Below, piece after piece: positions 28,537 through 37,054 of a stretch of 64,000 nucleotides of DNA (position 1 is its first letter; each line of letters opens with the position of its first letter). The stretch comes from Aquimarina atlantica (GTDB lineage Bacteria; Bacteroidota; Bacteroidia; Flavobacteriales; Flavobacteriaceae): the NCBI RefSeq assembly GCF_000626715.1, contig NZ_AQRA01000001.1, forward strand, positions 496,001 through 560,000, given 5' to 3'. The translations under genes were made by a program, and so were the position numbers. Below the pieces are notes generated by a model that saw only the letters and a list, made by a program, of their open reading frames with translations, searched no databases and was not told the DNA's origin.

Positions 28537-28733
28537 CAGTGCAAGTAATTGTTTAATTATTACAATTGATAAAAATATAAACTGTCTGATTATATTTTCA
28601 TAAAAACCTCTATCTCTGAAGTATACTTATATGAAACTATAAAGTAGTTGACAGGAGCTCTTTTACTTTAAAATAATTTACTATCTTTTCATACGTTTAT
28701 AGATCATCTAATATAATCAACCAAGACCTCCCT

Positions 28734-30050
28734 ATGGAAATTTTCTCTTCTTACAATGTTATTATAGGAATTTCGCTTATTATCATCTTATCCTTTATTT
28801 TTAATGGAGTTGCCAAAAAAACTAATGTTCCTGCAGTACTATTATTAATTATTCTGGGGATTATCATACAATATATTCTTAAAGCTTTTGGTGGAGATAC
28901 CATTGATTTTTTTCCAATGCTTGAAGTATTAGGTATTGTAGGATTGATTATGATTGTTCTCGAGGCCGCCTTAGAATTAGAATTAAAAAGTGATAAACTT
29001 ATGCCAATTCTCAAATCTTTGGCTATTGCATTAATAGGATTGGTCGCTTCTACATTTATAGCTGCTGTAATTTTAAAAGCATTAGTAAAAGGAATGACAA
29101 TGCAATCTGCCTGGTTGTATGCCACACCATTATCGATATTATCAAGTGCAATTATTATACCCAGCGTATCGTCATTACCCATTGCAAAAAAAGAATTTCA
29201 TATCTATGAAAGTACATTTTCTGATATTCTGGGGATTATGTTGTTTTATTTCCTTACCGGAAGATTAAACCCTGCAGAAGATTCGGGAGTAGGTGGTTTT
29301 TTTCTTAACCTAATTCTTACTATTGTAATTTCACTAATAGCTAGTTATGCGATTATTCTGATATTTCAGAAGATCAAAAGCCAGGTAAAGCTATTTTTAC
29401 TTATCGCAGTACTATTGCTATTATATGCCTTAGGGAAAAAAATGCACTTATCATCATTAATAATTATTTTGATCTTTGGATTGGTTATTGCCAATATGAA
29501 ATTATTTTTTCAAGGAAAACTTAGAGGATATCTTCATCTCGAAAAAGCAAAGTCTATTTATCATGAATTACATGTAATTACTGCCGAAACAGCCTTTGTA
29601 GTACGTACATTATTCTTTGTGATTTTTGGGATAACTATTGTACTTTCTTCTTTATTAAGTTTAAAAGTTACGCTGATAAGTCTTTTGATATTAATCTCTA
29701 TTTATGCTATACGATATGGGTTGCTACGCCTTTTTATGGGAAAAGATATTTCACCACAATTATTTATAGCTCCAAGGGGGTTAATTACAGTACTCTTATT
29801 TTATGCTATTCCTGCTGAAGCTGCAATTGAAGGATTTGAACCGGGAATATTATTATTTGTAATTATAGGTACCAGTCTAATTATGACCGGTGGGATGATA
29901 AGAGATAAAAAAATGAATCCTACTCAAGAATTAGAAACAGCAGAGGCTAATGAAAGCATAGAAGAAACCGAATATTTTATTAATAATACAACAGATTTAA
30001 GTGAAATTGATGATGCTTTACCGTCATCTGATGAACATGAAACCGAATAA
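28734..30050 (+). CDS. Monovalent cation:proton antiporter (CPA family)
   Basis: 438 residues. Twelve or so membrane helices fill residues 5-395, with helix-breaking motifs typical of Na+/H+ exchangers (NVPAVLLLIILGIII, FAPRGL-like IAPRGLITVLLFYAIP). About 45 C-terminal residues are acidic and cytoplasmic (ETAEANESIEETEYF...). The start ATG follows a plain AT-rich leader. Its stop overlaps the ATG of the WYL regulator by one base, so both are one transcript. It could exchange Na+ or K+ for protons; the ion cannot be decided from sequence. Confidence 0.88.
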   Translation: MEIFSSYNVIIGISLIIILSFIFNGVAKKTNVPAVLLLIILGIIIQYILKAFGGDTIDFFPMLEVLGIVGLIMIVLEAALELELKSDKLMPILKSLAIALIGLVASTFIAAVILKALVKGMTMQSAWLYATPLSILSSAIIIPSVSSLPIAKKEFHIYESTFSDILGIMLFYFLTGRLNPAEDSGVGGFFLNLILTIVISLIASYAIILIFQKIKSQVKLFLLIAVLLLLYALGKKMHLSSLIIILIFGLVIANMKLFFQGKLRGYLHLEKAKSIYHELHVITAETAFVVRTLFFVIFGITIVLSSLLSLKVTLISLLILISIYAIRYGLLRLFMGKDISPQLFIAPRGLITVLLFYAIPAEAAIEGFEPGILLFVIIGTSLIMTGGMIRDKKMNPTQELETAEANESIEETEYFINNTTDLSEIDDALPSSDEHETE

Positions 30051-30766
30051 TGAAACGTTTACATCGATTAACTGCCATATTAGTAAAATTACAATCTAAA
30101 AAAGTTGTTCAGGCAGCAGAATTAGCAAATAAATTTGAGGTGAGTTTACGCACCATATATAGAGATATGCAAGCACTCACCGATGCAGGAGTACCAATTG
30201 GTGCCGAAGCAGGCACAGGATATTACCTGGTAGATGGATATTCTTTACCACCTGTTATGTTTACAGAAAAGGAGGCAAATGCACTACTTACTGCTTCCAA
30301 AATCATAAAAACCAACAATGATCAATCCTTGATTAATGAATATCAAGAAGCTATAGATAAGGTAATTGCAGTGCTTAAATCGACGCAAAAAGAAAAACTT
30401 AAAATTCTCGAAGAACGTGTTTTTACGTATAATACGATTGTAGCTCGCACAAGTACCTCTTTATCCGTTATTCAACAAGCGATTACAGACTTTAGAGTGC
30501 TCGAAATCCAATACACCAAAGCATCTGGAGAATATAGTAAAAGATTAATCGAACCACTTGGTGTGTATTTTACTAACAATACCTGGATTATGATTGCGCA
30601 TTGTAGATTAAGAAAAGATTATCGCGAGTTTAGAACAGATCGTATTCTTAATCTTATTGAAACTCAAGAGCTTTTTTCTCCAAAACATTTTAGCCTAGAG
30701 GATTATTACAAAAAAAGAGCAGAGGAGTGTAATTTTTCAACTTTTCCAAAAGAAAAATACTACTGA
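30050..30766 (+). CDS. YafY-like HTH/WYL-domain transcriptional regulator
   Basis: 238 residues. The N-terminal winged helix (residues about 1-60, LAILVKLQSKKVVQAAELANKFEVSLRTIYRDMQAL) is DeoR/HTH_11-like, and the WYL ligand-sensing domain covers about 135-215. The middle helix region ALLTASKIIKTNNDQS is characteristic of YafY/YobV-like regulators. Coupled by a one-base overlap to the antiporter, but the monooxygenase-like lipoprotein gene 32 bases downstream is more like the usual YafY target. WYL domains bind nucleic acid or small molecules. Confidence 0.88.
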   Translation: MKRLHRLTAILVKLQSKKVVQAAELANKFEVSLRTIYRDMQALTDAGVPIGAEAGTGYYLVDGYSLPPVMFTEKEANALLTASKIIKTNNDQSLINEYQEAIDKVIAVLKSTQKEKLKILEERVFTYNTIVARTSTSLSVIQQAITDFRVLEIQYTKASGEYSKRLIEPLGVYFTNNTWIMIAHCRLRKDYREFRTDRILNLIETQELFSPKHFSLEDYYKKRAEECNFSTFPKEKYY

Positions 30767-30798
30767 CATAGGGTTGTCACAGGTGTGATTTAGTTTTG

Positions 30799-31206
30799 AT
30801 GAAAATCATAAATCATAAACAATTAATCCTAATCATTATGATAAGCCTATTGTTTAATTGTGCAACAAAACCAAATCAAAACCCTGTATTAATGAAAGCC
30901 AGAAGTAAAGTAGTAGAAGTCGTATTATTTGAAGTTAATCCCGGATACTCACAAAAAGAAGCTGAAAAAGCATTAGCTTCTTTAAATGATGTATTAAAAT
31001 TATATTATGGATTTATTGAAAGAACCACAGCAAAAAATGGAGATGGTAAATATATCGATATTGTATATTGGAGTGATATGAAATCTGCCAAAGATGCCGC
31101 TACAGGAATTATGAAAAATGATATAGCAACTTCTGCTTTTAGTATCATTAAACAAGAATCCGTTCAGATGCATCACTTTGATACATTTAATCACTTTGAA
31201 GAATAA
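30799..31206 (+). CDS. Small lipoprotein of the dimeric alpha/beta-barrel (ABM-like) type
   Basis: About 135 residues. Start chosen at the ATG (30799) although a TTG lies one codon upstream. Signal with lipobox LLFNC near residue 20. The domain VVEVVLFEVNPGYSQKEAEKALASLND, YYGFIERTTAK, YIDIVYWSDMKSAKDAA resembles the antibiotic-biosynthesis-monooxygenase/ferredoxin-like barrel. In Bacteroidota such proteins often follow WYL regulators, as here. No catalytic residue can be named, so it may simply bind a small ligand. Confidence 0.7.
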   Translation: MKIINHKQLILIIMISLLFNCATKPNQNPVLMKARSKVVEVVLFEVNPGYSQKEAEKALASLNDVLKLYYGFIERTTAKNGDGKYIDIVYWSDMKSAKDAATGIMKNDIATSAFSIIKQESVQMHHFDTFNHFEE

Positions 31207-31326
31207 TTCTTTTTTTAATTATAAAACACCCTCTTCGATCGAAGGGGAGTGAAAAATTTACTGTTTCTATCTTATTACTACTATTTTTTTACATTTGAAA
31301 AAGTATATTACTCACATATTATTGTT

Positions 31327-32127
31327 ATGATCCCAGAACATATTCTTAATAGAAAAGGAGCCAGGAGTTTTAAAGACCTTGATGATGAGGTTATATCTTA
31401 TCTAAATAAAGGATTGATCCCAACGGCAAATCTTATGGAGTGGCTTACAGTAGACCAATTGGCACTCTTAAAAAAAATCCTTGATGATATAAAAAAACCA
31501 GATTGGTATGATAGTTTCTATGAAGCAGTATCTGCTCAAAAAAAACCTTCTGCTAATGCTAATACCAAAGTTATAGGAACGACGTTTCTAGAACTAAGCA
31601 ATGATCAAAGTATTATCGATTACCTTTCTAATCATATTTCTGATGTTCCCAGATGTTGGGCTAGCTATTGGGTAGGTCTTAGAGAAAGTAAAATTGATAA
31701 AAAACTCGAAGCTATTGCTCCCTATGCAGCAGATGTACACTTTGGGGTTAGAGAAGTAGCCATATTTTCCTGTAAAGAAGGGATTATAGAACATCTTGAT
31801 ATAGCTATTGATATTTTATCCGAATGGACTTCTAGCAATGATGAGAATATTAGACGATATGCGGTAGAAGCTACGCGCCCCATAGGTGTTTGGACCAAAA
31901 AAATAGACGAACTCAAAGAACATCCGGAAAAAGGAATCTCCTTATTAGATCCTCTTAAATCTGATCCTTCTAAATATGTTAGAGATTCTGTGGGTAATTG
32001 GCTCAATGATGCGAGTAAATCCAGACCAGAATGGATAAAAAATGTATGTTCGAGATGGGAAAAGGAATCTACTACCAAAGAAACGCGCTATATTCTAAAA
32101 AAAGCATTACGTACTATTAATAAGTAA
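31327..32127 (+). CDS. HEAT-repeat protein related to DNA alkylation repair enzymes (AlkC/AlkD-like)
   Basis: 266 residues from the ATG at 31327; a GTG 78 bases upstream would add a hydrophobic leader and is less likely. All-helical composition with HEAT-like units: SYWVGLRESKIDKKLEAIAPYAADVHFGVREVAIF, NIRRYAVEATRPIGVW and LLDPLKSDPSKYVRDSVGNWLNDASKSRPEWI. The last two resemble AlkC/AlkD-superfamily repeats that grip alkylated duplex DNA. It is cytoplasmic. DNA glycosylase activity is inferred from the fold family only; catalytic Asp/Trp residues could not be placed. Confidence 0.65.
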   Translation: MIPEHILNRKGARSFKDLDDEVISYLNKGLIPTANLMEWLTVDQLALLKKILDDIKKPDWYDSFYEAVSAQKKPSANANTKVIGTTFLELSNDQSIIDYLSNHISDVPRCWASYWVGLRESKIDKKLEAIAPYAADVHFGVREVAIFSCKEGIIEHLDIAIDILSEWTSSNDENIRRYAVEATRPIGVWTKKIDELKEHPEKGISLLDPLKSDPSKYVRDSVGNWLNDASKSRPEWIKNVCSRWEKESTTKETRYILKKALRTINK

Positions 32128-32305
32128 AGTTCTTTGTTACTATAAAATAGTCGATTTGTTACTTTTTTACAGGATCTTATTTTAAGATACTAATTATTAG
32201 AAAATGATATAATCTAACCCATTCTATTGCGAATTCTTCATCGAATATTGATAATGAAATTTTTTGGTTATTTTTTTATTAAATAATCATTAACACTGCT
32301 TGTTT

Positions 32306-32320
32306 TTGAGATTATCTCAA
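32306..32320. promoter_or_regulatory. 15-base palindrome upstream of the glycogen operon
   Basis: ttgagattatctcaa, a perfect 7-1-7 palindrome, 82 bases before the glgA ATG in an otherwise featureless 275-base AT-rich gap. Size and position suit an operator for a dimeric regulator of glycogen synthesis. No regulator gene is adjacent, so the partner is unknown. Confidence 0.4.
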
Positions 32321-32402
32321 TCGGTATCTATTGGGTTTTTCATAGTTTTAAATGATTTTTAAATCAATAAAAACAGATTAAAAAAATAGGTTCGTTTTAT
32401 TC

Positions 32403-33812
32403 ATGAATATTTTTCATATAAGTTTTGAATGTTATCCCATTGCCAAAGTTGGTGGACTCGCAGATGTTGTAGGTGCTTTGCCAAAATATCAAAATAAAAT
32501 GGAGCTAACAACTAGTGTTATAACTCCGTTTTATGATAATCAGTTTGTCAAAAATTCGAAACGAAAAACTATATACAAGAGTACAATACAGTTAGGAGAA
32601 ATTACTTACCCATATCGTATTGAGAAAATACAATCTCCAGATATTGGGTTCAATGCCTATTTAGTATATATCAAGGATATATTAGACAGACCAAATGTAT
32701 ATAATTATGAAGATGATGCAGAACGATGCATTACTTTTCAATTAGCGGTTCTGGACTGGATAACAGCTCTAGAAAAGGTGCCTGATATAGTTCACTGCCA
32801 TGACCACCATACTGCATTAATTCCGTTTTTGATGACTCATACAAATCTGTATATAAATCTTCGGGAAATACCTACCGTTTTAACCATTCATAATGCACAA
32901 TATCAGGGACAGTTATCTTATGATAAATTACATTATTTACCTGTTTTTGATAGAGAAAAAATAGGACTTCTAGATTGGGATAACTGCATTAATCCTTTGG
33001 CTTCAGGAATAAAATGTGCCTGGAGGGTAACTACGGTTTCTCCTAGTTACATGGAAGAACTGCAAGAAAATGCAAATGGCCTGGAAGGGCTTTTAAGACA
33101 TGAAAGAAAAAAATGTATCGGAATCCTTAATGGAATTGATACCCATACCTGGGATCCTGAGACAGATTCAATGATAATCAGCAATTATCAAAAGACTAAC
33201 GTAGTTTCTGGTAGGCAGGAAAATAAAAAATGGATTTGTAACCATTTTAGTTTAGATATAGACAAACCTCTTTTTGGTTTTATAGGACGATTGGTAGGAG
33301 AAAAAGGAGCAGATTTATTGCCAGACATCATTAAAGAATCATTACATACTACCGATATAAATATTATCGTTTTGGGCTCGGGAAATTCTGAAACCGAAGA
33401 ACAATTGCAGGTATTACAAGAAAAATATGCTGGTAGATATAATGTATACATTGGATATGACGAAAAATTATCCCACATCATTTATGCAGGAGTAGATTTT
33501 TTATTAATGCCATCTCGTGTAGAACCTTGTGGCCTCAACCAGATGTATGCATTACGATATGGTGCTATTCCAATAATTAGAAGAATAGGAGGGCTTAAGG
33601 ATACAGTTATAGATATAGGAGAAGAAGGTTTTGGGATATGTCATAATAATGCTTCTGTACAAGATGTTTGCCATGCAATAGAACGCGCAATAACCCTGTA
33701 TAACGATCAAAAAAAATATAAAGAAATACAAAAACAAATTATGAAAATCGATCACTCATGGGATCGATCTGCTCATCAATATATCGACATATACGAATCA
33801 CTAAGACCATAA
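32403..33812 (+). CDS. glgA: Glycogen synthase
   Basis: 469-residue GT5 glycosyltransferase that extends alpha-1,4-glucan from ADP-glucose. The ADP-glucose-binding KVGGL motif (K15) is at the N-terminus, HCHDHHT and TIHNAQYQG lie in the middle, and the C-terminal lobe has GRLVGEKGADLL and PSRVEPCGLNQMYALRYGAIP. Length is typical. First gene of a tight operon: the glgC ATG is one base after this stop. Confidence 0.95.
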   Translation: MNIFHISFECYPIAKVGGLADVVGALPKYQNKMELTTSVITPFYDNQFVKNSKRKTIYKSTIQLGEITYPYRIEKIQSPDIGFNAYLVYIKDILDRPNVYNYEDDAERCITFQLAVLDWITALEKVPDIVHCHDHHTALIPFLMTHTNLYINLREIPTVLTIHNAQYQGQLSYDKLHYLPVFDREKIGLLDWDNCINPLASGIKCAWRVTTVSPSYMEELQENANGLEGLLRHERKKCIGILNGIDTHTWDPETDSMIISNYQKTNVVSGRQENKKWICNHFSLDIDKPLFGFIGRLVGEKGADLLPDIIKESLHTTDINIIVLGSGNSETEEQLQVLQEKYAGRYNVYIGYDEKLSHIIYAGVDFLLMPSRVEPCGLNQMYALRYGAIPIIRRIGGLKDTVIDIGEEGFGICHNNASVQDVCHAIERAITLYNDQKKYKEIQKQIMKIDHSWDRSAHQYIDIYESLRP

Positions 33813-33813
33813 A

Positions 33814-35085
33814 ATGATCAACAAAAAAGTTCTAGCCATTATTTTAGGAGGAGGCCAGGGAACCCGATTATCCCCTCTTACAGATCAACGATCTAAACCT
33901 GCAGTATCTATAGCCGGAAAGTACAGACTAGTAGATATTCCAATTTCTAATTGTATACATTGTGATATAAAAAGAATGTTTGTGCTTACCCAGTTTAACT
34001 CTGCATCCTTAAATAGGCATATTAAGAACACTTACATTTTCAGCAATTTTAGCGATGCTTTTGTTGATATTCTTGCAGCAGAGCAAACCCCAGATAATAA
34101 AACATGGTATCAAGGTACTGCAGATGCAGTACGCCAATCGATGTATCAATTATTAAATCATGAGTTTGAATATGCGTTGATATTATCTGGTGATCAGTTA
34201 TATCAAATGGATTTTAATGAGATGCTAGATGCTCATGTAGATAAAGGAGCCGACATATCAATTGCAACTATACCTGTTAAATCTAAGGAAGCTACCCAGT
34301 TTGGTATCTTAAAAACCGATGAGGATAGTTTTATCTCTTCTTTTGTAGAAAAACCAGATCTAAAAGAACTTTCTGGATGGGAATCTGAAGTGAGTGATGA
34401 AATGAAAAATGAAAATAGACACTATCTGGCGTCTATGGGGATTTATATTTTTAACAAACAACTCCTGATCGATATTTTATCAAACCCTGATACTATTGAT
34501 TTTGGAAAAGAAATCATTCCCCAGGCAATTTCAAAAAATAAAGTACTGGCATATCAATATGAAGGATATTGGACAGATATCGGAAATGTACCCGCTTTTT
34601 TCGAAGCAAATATTAACTTAACCGATGATATTCCTCAATTCGATTTATTCAATAAAGAACATTCGGTGTTAACCAGACCGCGCATACTTCCTCCTTCAAA
34701 AATTTCAGGTACCCAATTAAATAGATCTATGATTGCAGAAGGTTGTATTATCAATGCTAAAGAAATAGAACGTTCTGTAATTGGTATTCGTTCCAGAATA
34801 GGAAACGATACCATGATTAAAAACACCTATATGATAGGAAGTAATACCTATCAGAATATAGCTGAATTAGAAAATGATCGAAAAAATGGAGTTCCACCTA
34901 TTGGTGTAGGAGATCGATGTTCTATTACCAATACCATTATCGATAAAGATGCCAGAATAGGAAACGATGTTGTTATTAACGGAGGTATGCATCTCGAAGA
35001 TACCGAACAAGATTCGTATGTAATACGAGAAGGTGTTGTGGTAATTAAAAAAGGAACTGTAATTCCCGATGGGTTTAAATTATAA
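33814..35085 (+). CDS. glgC: Glucose-1-phosphate adenylyltransferase
   Basis: 423 residues. Makes ADP-glucose from glucose-1-phosphate and ATP. The nucleotidyltransferase start GGGQGTRLSPLTDQRSKPAV and the GTADAVRQSMYQL stretch are diagnostic. The substrate lysine region SFVEKPD and the C-terminal left-handed beta-helix (SVIGIRSRIGNDTMIKNT, DKDARIGNDVVINGG) complete the family architecture. The N-terminal allosteric lysine/arginine context could not be assessed. Sits between glgA and glgB. Confidence 0.96.
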   Translation: MINKKVLAIILGGGQGTRLSPLTDQRSKPAVSIAGKYRLVDIPISNCIHCDIKRMFVLTQFNSASLNRHIKNTYIFSNFSDAFVDILAAEQTPDNKTWYQGTADAVRQSMYQLLNHEFEYALILSGDQLYQMDFNEMLDAHVDKGADISIATIPVKSKEATQFGILKTDEDSFISSFVEKPDLKELSGWESEVSDEMKNENRHYLASMGIYIFNKQLLIDILSNPDTIDFGKEIIPQAISKNKVLAYQYEGYWTDIGNVPAFFEANINLTDDIPQFDLFNKEHSVLTRPRILPPSKISGTQLNRSMIAEGCIINAKEIERSVIGIRSRIGNDTMIKNTYMIGSNTYQNIAELENDRKNGVPPIGVGDRCSITNTIIDKDARIGNDVVINGGMHLEDTEQDSYVIREGVVVIKKGTVIPDGFKL

Positions 35086-35093
35086 TAGTGTAT

Positions 35094-37004
35094 ATGGATA
35101 GTGTACTTCCTTTTAGTTTCTTTTCAGAATTTGATATTAATCTTTTCAAAACAGGTAAACACTATCGTTTATACGAAAAATTTGGTTCCCACATCACTAC
35201 AGTTGATGGAGTAGAAGGCACTTATTTTTCGGTTTGGGCACCTTCAGCAAAATCTGTTTCCGTAATCGGAGATTTTAATCATTGGGTAGAAGGAAAACAT
35301 CAATTATATGTACGATGGGATGAGTCCGGAATATGGGAAGGTTTTATTCCAAACATAGGAAAAGGAAGTGTGTATAAATATAAAATTCATTCCAATCATA
35401 ATGATATTAAGACAGAAAAGGCTGATCCTTATGCCAGGCGATGTGAGCATCCTCCGAAAACGGCTTCTGTTGTCTGGGAGGATAGCTACAATTGGGAAGA
35501 TGTAACATGGATGAAGAAACGCAAAAAGCATAATGCTCTTGATGCTCCTTATTCTATTTATGAAGTACATTTAGGTTCCTGGAAAAAAAAGATAGAAGAA
35601 AATCGATCTTTATCATATATAGAACTGTCTGATGAATTGGTTTCTTACGTTAAAGAGATGCAGTTTACCCATGTAGAATTGATGCCAGTGATGGAGTACC
35701 CATATGATCCCTCATGGGGATACCAGATTACAGGATATTTTGCGCCTACATCTCGTTTTGGTTACCCAGAAGAATTTAAAGTATTAATAGATAAACTTCA
35801 TCAAAATGATATTGGAATTATCTTAGACTGGGTACCATCACATTTTCCCGAAGACAGTCATGGTCTTGGTTGTTTTGATGGAACATGCCTCTATGAACAC
35901 CCTGATAAGAAAAAAGGGTACCATCCCGATTGGAAAAGTTTAATATTTAACTACGGAAGAAATGAGGTAAAAAGCTTTCTGATCAGTAATGCTATTTTTT
36001 GGTTGGATCAGTATCATGCAGATGGATTGCGGGTAGATGCTGTGGCCTCTATGTTATTTCTGGATTATTCTCGTGAAAATGGAGAATGGGAACCCAATAT
36101 ATACGGTGGAAGAGAAAATCTAGAAGCTATTACTTTTATGAAAGAGTTAAATGAAGAAGTATATCGTAGTTTTCCTGATACACAAACAATAGCAGAGGAA
36201 TCTACGTCCTTTCCTATGGTTTCTAAGCCTACTTATCTGGGAGGATTAGGGTTTGGGATGAAGTGGATGATGGGTTGGATGCATGATACACTACAGTATT
36301 TTGCAAAAGAACCAATTTACAGAAAACACCACCAAAATGATCTTACCTTTAGTATGACCTATGCCTTTACCGAAAATTTTATGCTTCCATTATCGCATGA
36401 TGAAGTAGTTCATGGTAAAAGCAGTATCATCGGAAGAATGCCTGGAGATGAATGGCAGCAATTTGCTAACCTTAGATTGTTATATACCTATATGTTCACA
36501 CATCCAGGAGCAAACCTGCTATTTATGGGAGCAGAGCTAGGGCAGCGAGAAGAATGGAACTTTCAAAATAGCTTAGATTGGTATATACTTCAGTATACAT
36601 ACCATTCTGGAATTCAGAAAATAATAAAAGATTTAAATGTACTATATAAGAAACATCCTGCATTATACCAACAACAATTTAGTACTTCTGGTTTTGAATG
36701 GATAAGTTATGACGATCATGAGAATTCAGTAATTGCATATATCCGAAAAGGAATAAAAGAAAAAGATGATTTAATCATCGTCTGTAATTTTACCCCGGTG
36801 CCTAGAACAAATTATCGTATAGGATTACCAGGTAAAGGAGAATTAATACCATTATTCAATAGTGATGCTACAATATATGGAGGTAGTGGTACTTCTAATC
36901 AAAAAGAAATAATGATAGAAGTAAAAAAATGGCATTATCGAAAATATTCGGCAGAGATTACCATTCCTCCATTAGCAGCTGTGGTATTTAAGATTAACAA
37001 TTAA
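35094..37004 (+). CDS. glgB: 1,4-alpha-glucan branching enzyme
   Basis: About 636 residues; I prefer ATG at 35094 over GTG at 35088. CBM48 at about 40-125 (GTYFSVWAPSAKSVSVIGDFNHW). The GH13 barrel has GYQITGYFAPTSRFG, the nucleophile region GLRVDAVASM (Asp near residue 315), the acid/base region TIAEEST and LPLSHDEVVHGK. A C-terminal beta domain follows. It introduces alpha-1,6 branches. The order glgA-glgC-glgB makes the whole glycogen pathway one transcript. Confidence 0.95.
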   Translation: MDSVLPFSFFSEFDINLFKTGKHYRLYEKFGSHITTVDGVEGTYFSVWAPSAKSVSVIGDFNHWVEGKHQLYVRWDESGIWEGFIPNIGKGSVYKYKIHSNHNDIKTEKADPYARRCEHPPKTASVVWEDSYNWEDVTWMKKRKKHNALDAPYSIYEVHLGSWKKKIEENRSLSYIELSDELVSYVKEMQFTHVELMPVMEYPYDPSWGYQITGYFAPTSRFGYPEEFKVLIDKLHQNDIGIILDWVPSHFPEDSHGLGCFDGTCLYEHPDKKKGYHPDWKSLIFNYGRNEVKSFLISNAIFWLDQYHADGLRVDAVASMLFLDYSRENGEWEPNIYGGRENLEAITFMKELNEEVYRSFPDTQTIAEESTSFPMVSKPTYLGGLGFGMKWMMGWMHDTLQYFAKEPIYRKHHQNDLTFSMTYAFTENFMLPLSHDEVVHGKSSIIGRMPGDEWQQFANLRLLYTYMFTHPGANLLFMGAELGQREEWNFQNSLDWYILQYTYHSGIQKIIKDLNVLYKKHPALYQQQFSTSGFEWISYDDHENSVIAYIRKGIKEKDDLIIVCNFTPVPRTNYRIGLPGKGELIPLFNSDATIYGGSGTSNQKEIMIEVKKWHYRKYSAEITIPPLAAVVFKINN

Positions 37005-37054
37005 GTATATAAAAAATAGTAAGAATTTCCCAAATCTAACTAAAAGAAAACAAT

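Noticed and set aside
31232..31245. Palindrome cttcgatcgaag after the ABM-like lipoprotein
   Set aside because: No loop and no T-tract, so not a convincing terminator; too short to claim an operator.
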